Under the pieces are notes generated by a model. It had not been told where the DNA came from and did no database searches. It worked only from the letters and a program-made list of their open reading frames with translations. 38,808 nt of DNA, from assembly GCA_028864975.1 (NCBI GenBank), contig JAGWLG010000035.1, positions 1 to 38,808 of the forward strand. The letters run 5' to 3'. Numbering within the stretch: the first letter of the stretch is position 1; the number at the start of each line of letters is the position of its first letter. This DNA comes from Thermoplasmata archaeon (GTDB taxonomy: Archaea; Thermoplasmatota; Thermoplasmata; Lutacidiplasmatales; UBA184). A program made the translations under genes and the position numbers. This document shows positions 16,662 to 23,648 of the stretch, one piece after another.

Positions 16662-17519
16662 GTGGCTCGGGTCTCCGCCCGCATACCTACGGGGGTCAAC
16701 GACTTTGACCACATCACCGGGGGACTTCCCGTCGGGAGCGTGATGCTCCTCTCCGGGGAACCGGGGGCGGGCTCCTACGAGTTCTCCCTGACCTCCGCCG
16801 CGACCCTGATGCGGGCCTCCCACCGCCGGGACGTGCGGAGCCTCTACCTGGGGCGCTACCAGGGCCCCCTCGCCCTGCCCGGGCGGGTCACCTTCGTCTC
16901 GCTCACCCGCTCGCGCGAACAGCTGCTGAGGGAAGCGGATGCCGCGTTCCCGACCGAGTACGGCGAGCTACTCTCCGAGCACCTGGATTTCGTGGACCTC
17001 TCCGCCCCCTACTTCTCCGACAGCGTGGTTCCCGCAGCTTGGGCCGAGGCCGAGCGACCCGTCCTCGAGACCCTCTCCTCCCCCTCGCCCTCCTCGTCCT
17101 CGGAGGGCATTCTCGGGTCGCTGACGGCGGCGATGGAGGCTCGCGGAAGGGGCTCCCTGCTGATCGTCGACTCCCTCTCCGACCTCTTGGCGCGCAGTGC
17201 GGTCGAACCGGACGATATCCTCACTGTGGTGAAAGGTCTGCGACGGCGGGCGAAGCAATGGAACGGCCTCGTCTATCTTCTCCTCGCCAAGGGGGTCGCG
17301 GACCCCCGGGTCGAGCAGGGGATCAAGGACTCGGTCGACGGGGTCCTCGACTTCTCCTGGGTACGCCACCAGAACCGATCGGTACGGATCCGGGCCCTGC
17401 TGATCGAGAAGTCGATGCCGCTGCTTGCGTACGTCCCTCAGGAGCTCCAAGGCCGCTTCCTTCTGGATGTCCGGGGCAAGTTCGGGCTGGTGACCACTCA
17501 GTATGAGCGCGTCGGGTGA
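16662..17519 (+). CDS. KaiC-like RecA-fold protein with degenerate Walker A
   Basis: 285 residues. The KaiC/RadA-type start RIPTGVNDFDHITGGLPVGSVMLLSGEPGAG is followed by S38-Y39 where the P-loop K-T/S should be, so ATP binding of the normal type is doubtful. A Walker-B-like strand (SLLIVDSLSDLL) and the later RecA-fold strands remain. A Ser/Pro-rich insertion (PSPSSSSEG) lies before the B strand. The start GTG 16662 is preferred because GGGAG sits 5 nt upstream; GTG 16641 would add seven residues. The 3' end overlaps the next KaiC-like gene by 17 bp, so the two proteins are likely made together and may form a hetero-oligomer. Function unknown; KaiC-like proteins in archaea act in signalling and motility regulation. 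Confidence 0.85.
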   Translation: MARVSARIPTGVNDFDHITGGLPVGSVMLLSGEPGAGSYEFSLTSAATLMRASHRRDVRSLYLGRYQGPLALPGRVTFVSLTRSREQLLREADAAFPTEYGELLSEHLDFVDLSAPYFSDSVVPAAWAEAERPVLETLSSPSPSSSSEGILGSLTAAMEARGRGSLLIVDSLSDLLARSAVEPDDILTVVKGLRRRAKQWNGLVYLLLAKGVADPRVEQGIKDSVDGVLDFSWVRHQNRSVRIRALLIEKSMPLLAYVPQELQGRFLLDVRGKFGLVTTQYERVG

Positions 17520-18243
17520 CCTGGCAATGATGGCGACGGTACCACGGGTCACGACAGGGGTCAGCGGGCTCGACGAGATGCTTCAAGGAGGGATCCCCCA
17601 GGGCCACGTCGTCCTGGTGCTCGGGACCCCGGGGGTGGGGAAGACCTGCCTGGCTCTGCAGTTCGTCGCCTCCGGGGCCGCCCGGGGTGAGAAGACCCTC
17701 TACCTCTCCTTCGAGGAGGAACCGGACGCTCTCCTAGCAGCCGCCGCCCAGTTCGGATGGTCGCTCACCGAAGCGACGAAGAAGGGGCTGCTCAAGATCG
17801 TCCGCGTCGACCCTCAGGACGCGAGCAATGCCCTCAAGCGGATCAAGAGCCAGTTCCCGCAGGAGGTCCAGAGCTTCGGGCCAAAGCGGATGGTGATCGA
17901 CTCGATCTCGCTCCTCTCCGCCCTTTCCAGCGACGAGGTGGAGCGCCGGAACGTGCTCTTCACCATCGCCCGAATGTGCCGTCAGGCGGGGGCGACCACC
18001 CTCCTCACTGCCGAAGCGAACCCGCTCGCCCCTGAGGTCTCCCGCGACGGGATGGGAGAGTATGTCTCGGACGGGGTCCTGCTCCTCGCCGCCACGGAGG
18101 ACCCCCAGGCGCATCGGGCGGGCCTGGCGATGAAGATCCTGAAGATGCGCAGGACCGGGCACGTAAGGACCCGGCAGCCCTACAAGATCGGCCCCCGAGG
18201 GATCGAGGTCGACGCCCGGGCCGTCGACTTCGGTGGGCTGTAG
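17503..18243 (+). CDS. KaiC-like ATPase with intact Walker motifs
   Basis: 246 residues, single KaiC domain. TTGVSGLDEMLQGGIPQG is the typical entry. GTPGVGKT (41-48) is an intact Walker A. Catalytic glutamates lie in YLSFEEEP, and KRMVIDSIS carries the Walker B aspartate. The C-terminal KILKMRRTGH segment is the KaiC arginine/lysine motif that contacts the neighbouring subunit's nucleotide. No second domain and no autophosphorylation site of the cyanobacterial type is evident. ATG 17503 lies inside the end of the preceding KaiC-like gene, with GGTGA about 9 nt upstream. The overlap and the contrast between an intact and a degenerate partner suggest an active/inactive pair. Confidence 0.92.
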   Translation: MSASGDLAMMATVPRVTTGVSGLDEMLQGGIPQGHVVLVLGTPGVGKTCLALQFVASGAARGEKTLYLSFEEEPDALLAAAAQFGWSLTEATKKGLLKIVRVDPQDASNALKRIKSQFPQEVQSFGPKRMVIDSISLLSALSSDEVERRNVLFTIARMCRQAGATTLLTAEANPLAPEVSRDGMGEYVSDGVLLLAATEDPQAHRAGLAMKILKMRRTGHVRTRQPYKIGPRGIEVDARAVDFGGL

Positions 18244-18285
18244 CCGGGGCCTGCGCACGCCCCCTCTCCGATCCTGCTTCACCGC

Positions 18286-19077
18286 TCAGGTCAACAGATA
18301 ACCGCCGTCGACCACCATCGTGACCCCTGTGACATAGCTCGCCGCCGGGCTCACCAGGAAGAGGGCTGCGCGGGCGATATCGTCGGGTTCGCCCATCCGA
18401 CGGAGCGGGATCCTCGAAAGGAAGTGCTCCATCAACTTCGAGAGGTCGGTCCCCGGAGGCGCGGCCGTTGCAGCCGAGGCCCCCGGCGTCGCGATGCTCC
18501 CTGGAGCGATGGCGTTGACGCGAACCCCGAAGGGCGCCCATTCCAGCGCCAGCGAGCGAGTGACCATCCTCAGACCTCCCTTCGATGCGTCGTAGGGGGA
18601 AAGCTGTCCGGTGGGGTGAAGGGCGTCGATCGAGGCCATGTTGACGATCGCACCCCCCTTCCCTTGCTTCTTCATCTGCTGGGCGACGGCTTGCGCCAGG
18701 AAGAAGGACCCGCGAAGGTTGACCCCCATGACCCGGTCCCAGAGCTCCTCGCTGACGTCAAGCGCGGGAGCGAACGGGAAGATGCCCGCGTTGTTGACCA
18801 GGATGTCCACCTGCCCGAACTCCTTCACGGCGGCCTCGACCAGCTTGCGGATCTGGGCCACCTGGCGAACATCGGTCTTCACGAACAGCGACCTCGCCCC
18901 CGACTTGGAGAGTTCGGCCGCGAGGGCCTTTCCCTTCGCCTCCTCGATATCCGCAACGACCACGGAGGCCCCCTGCGCAGCAAGCCTTCGTACGATCCCT
19001 TCCCCGATCCCCATCGAGGATCCTGTGACGATCGCCGCGCGTCCCTTCAGGTCGAAAAGTTCGCTCCAGGGTTTCAT
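18286..19077 (-). CDS. Short-chain dehydrogenase/reductase (SDR)
   Basis: 263 residues. It has the classical SDR layout: TGSSMGIG (18-25) for NAD(P) binding, D43 after the second strand (VVADIEE, favouring NAD), NNAG (95-98), and the catalytic S149, Y162 and K166 (YDASK). It ends in YVTGVTMVVDGGYLL, typical of the FabG/glucose-dehydrogenase branch. The substrate cannot be told. ATG 19077 is chosen because it lies 17 residues before the glycine motif, as in the family; the frame stays open upstream but that part looks non-coding. A weak TATA-like CTATCTAC lies at 19107-19114. Transcribed away from the Y-family polymerase. Confidence 0.92.
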   Translation of the reverse strand: MKPWSELFDLKGRAAIVTGSSMGIGEGIVRRLAAQGASVVVADIEEAKGKALAAELSKSGARSLFVKTDVRQVAQIRKLVEAAVKEFGQVDILVNNAGIFPFAPALDVSEELWDRVMGVNLRGSFFLAQAVAQQMKKQGKGGAIVNMASIDALHPTGQLSPYDASKGGLRMVTRSLALEWAPFGVRVNAIAPGSIATPGASAATAAPPGTDLSKLMEHFLSRIPLRRMGEPDDIARAALFLVSPAASYVTGVTMVVDGGYLLT

Positions 19078-19159
19078 GTCGCACCCAAGGGAAACTTCCC
19101 AAGCGAGTAGATAGGCGGGGAGTGAACTCCAGCTCACGAGACCCTTCCGCGGAGGGCTC

Positions 19160-19181
19160 GCCGGGTCCAGGCGGACCCGGC
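19160..19181. repeat. Perfect 9-bp inverted repeat, 4-nt loop
   Basis: GCCGGGTCC (19160-19168), loop AGGC, GGACCCGGC (19173-19181). It would form a very stable hairpin on either strand. It is followed by a further GC-rich block without a T-run, so it is not a typical terminator. Confidence 0.65.
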
Positions 19182-19338
19182 CCCGGGGCCGCCGTGGTGG
19201 GGGGAAGACCTCCCGTGCTGGGACCTCTCCGCTCTGTAGGTCAGAGGCGGGGGCGTCAGCCGTAGTGCGTCCTACTCGAGCGCGGGCGACCTCGCGCGAC
19301 CGTACTTGGCCATGCCGAGGGACCCCTACCGACCCGGC

Positions 19339-19353
19339 CGACCTCGGAGGTCG
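19339..19353. repeat. 15-bp near-palindrome CGACCTC-G-GAGGTCG
   Basis: Seven-base arms around one central base. This compact dyad suits a protein-binding site better than a hairpin. Its left half is one of the three CGACCTCG copies in the gap. Confidence 0.5.
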
Positions 19354-19441
19354 CTGGCCCCCTCCCCCGGAGCCTATGACAGCTTTCATTCGTCCTCCCT
19401 CTTCGGGGGCTACTGAGAGCCGTTGGGGAGGGGTGGACGTC

Positions 19442-19469
19442 GGACCAAGGTCGAGAGCGACCTCGGTCC
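19442..19469 (+). repeat. Stem-loop just upstream of the Y-family polymerase gene
   Basis: GGACC-A-AGGTCG, tetraloop AGAG, CGACCT-C-GGTCC: eleven base pairs interrupted by one A/C mismatch. It ends 24 nt before ATG 19494, so it would lie in the polymerase mRNA leader and could affect translation. Confidence 0.6.
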
Positions 19470-19493
19470 TGGTTCTCGCTCCGGTCCGGTCGT

Positions 19494-20648
19494 ATGAGAT
19501 GGGTTGTTTACCTCGACATGGACGCCTTCTATGTCTCCTGCGAGCTCAAGCGCCGACCTGAGCTCAAGGGACAGCCGGTCGCGGTGAGCGCCGACCCCAA
19601 AGGGGGGAAGGGGCGGGGGGTGGTCCTGTCGGCGTCCTACGAGGCCAGGAAGTTCGGTCTACGATCCGCGCTTCCGGTGAGCCAGGCCTACGCCCTCTGC
19701 CCGAGCTACATCTGGGTCCTACCGGACTTCCCGTTCTACGAGGAGAACTCCAAGGACGTGATGGCCCTCCTCACGGCCCGCTCACCTCAGGCGCGCACCT
19801 TCAGCATCGACGAGGCCGCCTACCCCTGGGAGGGGGGAGACCCGGCGGGGGCGGAGCGTGAGGGTCGAGAGCTTCAGAAGGACGTCAGGGAGCGGTTCGA
19901 CCTACCCTGCTCGATCGGGATCGGCCCGTCGCTGACGGTGGCCAAGATCGCCTCGGACCGGGCAAAGCCCGGGGGGGTCGTGGTGGTCCCCCCGGACAGC
20001 GTCAGAAGCTTCCTCGCGTCCCTTCCCACGCGAGCCATACCGGGGATCGGGAAGGTCACGGAGGAGGAGCTCGCCCGAGTCGGAGTGGCGACCATCGGAC
20101 AGATGGCGGAGCTCCCCGTCGAGCGGCTCCGCAAGGCCTTGGGCGCCATGGCCCCCGGTATGAGCGACCTCGCTCGGGGTGTCGTACGCGAGGAGCCCTG
20201 GCCCGATGAGGAAGGGCCGAGGTCGATGGGGGCGATGAGCACCTTCGACACGGACAGCTCCGACCCGAAAGAGGTCCGCGAGGAGGTCGACCGGCTCGCC
20301 CGTGCGCTCGCGGAGAGCGTTCAACGGCAGGGTCGGAGGTTCCGGACGGTGACCCTCCGCGTACGTCGTAGCGACTTCCAGCAGCTGCAGCGGAGCCGGA
20401 CGCTCCCCCAGAGGACCGAGAACACGGAGACGTTGGTCCGTGGGGCCCTTCAGCTCCTTGACCAGGTCCTCTCGGAGCTTGCGCAGGATATTCGCACCCC
20501 TCCCCCGTCGCTAGAGGAACCTCCACCCACGGGTCCTCCCCGGTCCCGTCCGGCCCGGTGGGGGATCCGCACGGTGGGGGTCTCGGTGGCCGACCTCGCG
20601 GAAGGTTCTCCTTCGCAGAAGAGCCTGGACCGTTTCGCCTCCGACTGA
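19494..20648 (+). CDS. dinB: Y-family translesion DNA polymerase (Pol IV / Dpo4 type)
   Basis: 384 residues. Metal ligands are D8 (YLDMDAFY) and D106-E107 (FSIDEAAY). The palm/fingers signature SYEARKFGLRSAMP-like appears as SYEARKFGLRSALP. The thumb with helix-hairpin-helix TRAIPGIGK and the little-finger domain (about 225-330) follow. The C-terminus QKSLDRFASD has the spacing of a PCNA-binding PIP box (Q375, L378, F381), but the second aromatic is Ala, so binding may be weak. It copies past damaged bases with low fidelity. ATG 19494 is the family start. A stem-loop lies in the presumed leader; I saw no clear TATA box at the usual distance. Confidence 0.95.
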   Translation: MRWVVYLDMDAFYVSCELKRRPELKGQPVAVSADPKGGKGRGVVLSASYEARKFGLRSALPVSQAYALCPSYIWVLPDFPFYEENSKDVMALLTARSPQARTFSIDEAAYPWEGGDPAGAEREGRELQKDVRERFDLPCSIGIGPSLTVAKIASDRAKPGGVVVVPPDSVRSFLASLPTRAIPGIGKVTEEELARVGVATIGQMAELPVERLRKALGAMAPGMSDLARGVVREEPWPDEEGPRSMGAMSTFDTDSSDPKEVREEVDRLARALAESVQRQGRRFRTVTLRVRRSDFQQLQRSRTLPQRTENTETLVRGALQLLDQVLSELAQDIRTPPPSLEEPPPTGPPRSRPARWGIRTVGVSVADLAEGSPSQKSLDRFASD

Positions 20649-20725
20649 CCAACGCCACGCTCATACGGAAGAGGTCCTCTGGGGTCGGGCGAGGCCACCG
20701 AGAGGAACGGCGGCAGGAGCGCGAA

Positions 20726-21592
20726 GTGCTGCCGCTAGTACTGCTCCTCCTAGGCATCTTCCTGCTCGCCGTCGGTGCCGGTGTGCTAGGTTCGATGCTG
20801 GGGCTGGGGGGAGGCATGGTCATCGTCCCCGGGTTGGTCCTGCTCTTTGGGGTCGACGTCCATTGGGCGATCGCGACCTCTCTGGTCTCGGTGATCGCGA
20901 CCTCGGCCGGGTCGGCTTCCCGGTACGCTCGCAAGGGCCTCCTCCATCTCCGCCTGGGGTTCTTTCTCGAGGTCGCGACCGTGGTCGGGGGGCTCGTGGG
21001 CGCGGTCCTCACCGCTGCGGTGCTCATCGGACCGGTGGGCACCGAGGTCCTTCTCTTCCTGTTCGCCGTGGTCGCTTCCTCGGCGAGCTTCCTCCTCCTG
21101 CGAGACCTTCGGCGGGGCGGAGTTGCGGAACAGCCCCGTGACCCGCTCGCGGACCGCTGGAGGCTGCACGCGACCCTCCCGGCCGACGGCCCCTCCCCCT
21201 CCCGGGCCTTCCGGGTCGGTCACGTACGCGAGGGGCTGTCGCTGAGCTTCGTCGCCGGGCTCTCCTCTGGCCTGCTCGGGATCGGCGGGGGGCTCTACAA
21301 GGTGCCTGCGATGACCGCGGTCATGGGGGTGCCGATGAAGATGGCCTCGGCCACAAGCTCGCTGATGATCGGAGTGACCGCGGCCTCGGGGGCGTTGGTC
21401 TTCCTCTTGCATGGCGAGGTGGCTCCGCTCATCACCGCCCCCGTCGCCGTCGGGACGCTGGCGGGGACGCAGGTGGGGACGCACGTGCACGCGGTGGCCT
21501 CCTCCCGCGCCCTCCGCATCATCTTCCTCGTGGCGATCCTGGCCGCCGTCGCTTTGATGATCCTCCGGGGGCTGGGGGTGACCTCGGCATGA
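20726..21592 (+). CDS. TauE/SafE (DUF81) membrane permease, putative sulfite/sulfonate exporter
   Basis: 288 residues from GTG 20726 (GGAG 6 nt upstream). The longer open frame to 20558 overlaps the polymerase gene and lacks hydrophobic character. Two homologous halves each begin with a glycine motif: GSMLGLGGGMVIVPGL and GLLGIGGGLYKVPAM. About seven to eight helices are separated by a central cytoplasmic loop (about 125-160). The family moves sulfite, sulfoacetate or other organosulfur anions out of the cell; the substrate here is not proven. Its end overlaps the DUF1634 gene start (ATGA), a pairing common in archaea and bacteria. Confidence 0.92.
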   Translation: MLPLVLLLLGIFLLAVGAGVLGSMLGLGGGMVIVPGLVLLFGVDVHWAIATSLVSVIATSAGSASRYARKGLLHLRLGFFLEVATVVGGLVGAVLTAAVLIGPVGTEVLLFLFAVVASSASFLLLRDLRRGGVAEQPRDPLADRWRLHATLPADGPSPSRAFRVGHVREGLSLSFVAGLSSGLLGIGGGLYKVPAMTAVMGVPMKMASATSSLMIGVTAASGALVFLLHGEVAPLITAPVAVGTLAGTQVGTHVHAVASSRALRIIFLVAILAAVALMILRGLGVTSA

Positions 21593-21987
21593 GCACGGTC
21601 GCGGGGGAGCCCTCCTCTCCGACGCGGGCGATCGACCTCGCTCAGCTCTCGGAAAGACTGGGTCGGCTCCTTGCTGCCGGCGTCCTCGCGAGCGCTTTCC
21701 TGCTGGCCGTGGGCGTGGTCGTCATCGTCGTGTTGGCGCCCGGGACGGGGATGGATGGGCTCCTCTCGGCCCGGTCGCGGGGAAGCTGGGGACCCGCATC
21801 CCCGGGGGTCCTCCTCATCGCCTCCGGGATCGTGGTGCTCGTGGCCACCCCCGTGGCCCGAGTCCTCCTGGCAGCGAGAGCGTTTGCGACCGCTGGAGAG
21901 GATGACTATCTGGGACTTGTCCTTGCGGTGCTGCTCATCTTGACCTTGAGCGTTGTCGTCGGTTATTGGCTCCCGCCCTCGCTCTAG
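21589..21987 (+). CDS. DUF1634 membrane protein
   Basis: 132 residues with three membrane helices (about 28-50, 70-90, 106-128) and the DUF1634-like arrangement: a first helix with LGRLLAAGVLASAFLLAVGV and a second after SPGVLLIASGIVVLVATPVARV. It overlaps the TauE/SafE gene by 4 bp and is presumably co-translated, so it may be an accessory subunit of that permease. The family has no established biochemical role. Confidence 0.88.
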   Translation: MSTVAGEPSSPTRAIDLAQLSERLGRLLAAGVLASAFLLAVGVVVIVVLAPGTGMDGLLSARSRGSWGPASPGVLLIASGIVVLVATPVARVLLAARAFATAGEDDYLGLVLAVLLILTLSVVVGYWLPPSL

Positions 21988-22078
21988 CTTCCGTTCGTGC
22001 CTGGTCCCGCGGTGGCACGGTGCCCCCTCACGTTGATGTGGTGGGCGCGCTCGCCCCCCAGAAGGAGGGGCGAAGCGA

Positions 22079-23404
22079 GTGTCATCGGAGATCCCCGAAG
22101 CTGCGTTGCGTCTCGCTGAGACGCTCTCGAAGCCACGGTGGAAGGGGAGGTACCCCTCCCCCGATTTCGAGGGTCGTTCCCTTCCCAATGTCGGGGCTTC
22201 CGCCTTCCTCCGGGCCGGAGGAAGTTCGACCCCTCCTCTCCTCTCCGCGCTCCATCCCGACTATTCGGAGGGCTCCGAGCCAAGGGGGCCCGGCACGACC
22301 AGCGTGGTCTTCCTGTTGGACGGTTTTGGCTGGAGCGCGTTCCGTTCCTTGGTCGAGCGGGCCCGGAGCGCGTCGGAGCGCCACCTCGCCGAAGCCCTTG
22401 TCGCCCGGACGCTCCCGCTCACCACGGTCTTTCCCTCCACGACCTCGTCGGCCTTGATCTCCCTCTCGAACGGGACCGCCCCAGGGACGCACGGGATCGT
22501 CGGGTACACCGAGTACTTCCCGGCCTGGGGTTCGATCCTGAACACGCTCAAGTTCGCCCCACCGTGGGGGGGGCCGCGGGACGTCGCCATCGCCAAGGGG
22601 TTCCAGCCGCGGGACCTCCTGACCGTCCCCACGCTCTTTTCCCGGGGCATCCGTTCTGTCGCTCTCACCAAGGAGGCCTTCCAGGGCAGCGCCTTCACCC
22701 GGATCCTCTACGAGGGGGCGAAGTTCGAGGGGTACCTCTCGCTCTCGGACCTGAGCCACCACCTCGCGCGCATCCTCTCCCTCCCCCGCTCGCATCGTCC
22801 CGGGCTCGTATGGGTCTACTGGGACCTGCTGGACGCGGTCGGTCATCTCAACGGCCCGCACCCCGAGATGGCCATGGACGAGATCGCCCATGTCTTCCGC
22901 GCGTTCGTCTCGGCCGCGGCAAGGATGACGCCCCAGGCGCGAGAAGGGGTCCATCTCTTCGCGACCGGGGACCACGGCCAGGTCGAGGTCTCCCCACCGA
23001 AGGCCCGGGCGGCGCATGAGGACGCAAGACTGATGTCGCTCCTGCAGCGTCCCCCTTCCTGCGAGCGGAGGGCGGCGATCCTCCAGGCGCGAGCGGGCCA
23101 ACGCGAGGCCTTGGAGGAACACCTGCGCGCCACGCTCCCGGAGGACTGGACGGTGCTCTCGGTCCCGGAGTGCATCGCCGGTGGTCTCTTCGGGCCCCCT
23201 CCACACCACCCCGACCTTTCGGCCCGCCTCGGCGACTTCCTGGTCCTGGCCGGCGAAGGGGGCACGATGTGGTACCGGCCTCCTGGCGCTCGGGGTCCGG
23301 AAGACCGGTTCCTCCGGGGAAGCCACGGTGGACTGAGCCCCAACGAGCTCTTGGTCGCGCTGGTCTCAACGCCCTTTGAAGAGCTCGCTCGCTGGCAGGC
23401 GTGA
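22079..23404 (+). CDS. Type I phosphodiesterase/nucleotide pyrophosphatase (alkaline phosphatase superfamily)
   Basis: 441 residues. Two-metal site residues are all visible: D81 in VVFLLDGFGW, a threonine nucleophile in FPSTTSSAL (T121 or T122), D252 and H256 in YWDLLDAVGHLNGP, D298 and H299 in ATGDHGQ, and the last histidine in GSHGGLSP. There is no signal peptide or membrane helix, so it is cytoplasmic. The family hydrolyses nucleotide pyrophosphates, phosphodiesters or phosphomonoesters; the substrate is not predictable. The GTG start at 22079 has GGAGG about 10 nt upstream. Gap of 91 bp after DUF1634; it may share a transcript. Confidence 0.9.
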   Translation: MSSEIPEAALRLAETLSKPRWKGRYPSPDFEGRSLPNVGASAFLRAGGSSTPPLLSALHPDYSEGSEPRGPGTTSVVFLLDGFGWSAFRSLVERARSASERHLAEALVARTLPLTTVFPSTTSSALISLSNGTAPGTHGIVGYTEYFPAWGSILNTLKFAPPWGGPRDVAIAKGFQPRDLLTVPTLFSRGIRSVALTKEAFQGSAFTRILYEGAKFEGYLSLSDLSHHLARILSLPRSHRPGLVWVYWDLLDAVGHLNGPHPEMAMDEIAHVFRAFVSAAARMTPQAREGVHLFATGDHGQVEVSPPKARAAHEDARLMSLLQRPPSCERRAAILQARAGQREALEEHLRATLPEDWTVLSVPECIAGGLFGPPPHHPDLSARLGDFLVLAGEGGTMWYRPPGARGPEDRFLRGSHGGLSPNELLVALVSTPFEELARWQA

Positions 23405-23567
23405 AAGGTCCGATCATCGATCCGGCGGAGGGGCTTCGAAAGGAGCACGAGTGTCGTTCGAGCTCCGCGAGTGGCGGAGGAGACCTCGAACGCGCTTCGG
23501 CCCTCCACGTGAAGCGTTCCTCGGTCCCCTTCGGCGACGGTTCGGCGGGGGTGGGTCCCACCCCGAG

Positions 23568-23573
23568 TTTTAT
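23568..23573 (+). promoter_or_regulatory. TATA-like element of the aIF5B gene
   Basis: TTTTAT directly followed by GGGGG, 76 nt before the ATG. A start site near 23597 would leave a leader of about 50 nt carrying the SD GAGGTG. Confidence 0.5.
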
Positions 23574-23648
23574 GGGGGCCCTCAGCTCCCCCGGACCTAC
23601 GGAAAGCGACGCCCTTTCCGGTGTGATGACTCCCGAGTGAGGTGGCCA

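Larger units (their letters stand above)
19078..19493. other. 416-bp gene-free stretch with several strong stem-loops
   Basis: No coding region convinces me here. It holds three compact inverted repeats (19160-19181, 19339-19353, 19442-19469) and three copies of the 8-mer CGACCTCG (19287, 19339, 19458). There is no tRNA T-loop, and I found no conserved RNase P or SRP RNA motif. It may be a long divergent regulatory region or hold an unannotated structured RNA. Confidence 0.6.

Noticed and set aside
19078..19493. tRNA, RNase P RNA or SRP RNA in the long gap
   Set aside because: No tRNA T-loop or cloverleaf and none of the conserved RNase P or SRP helix motifs were found; only unassigned stem-loops remain.
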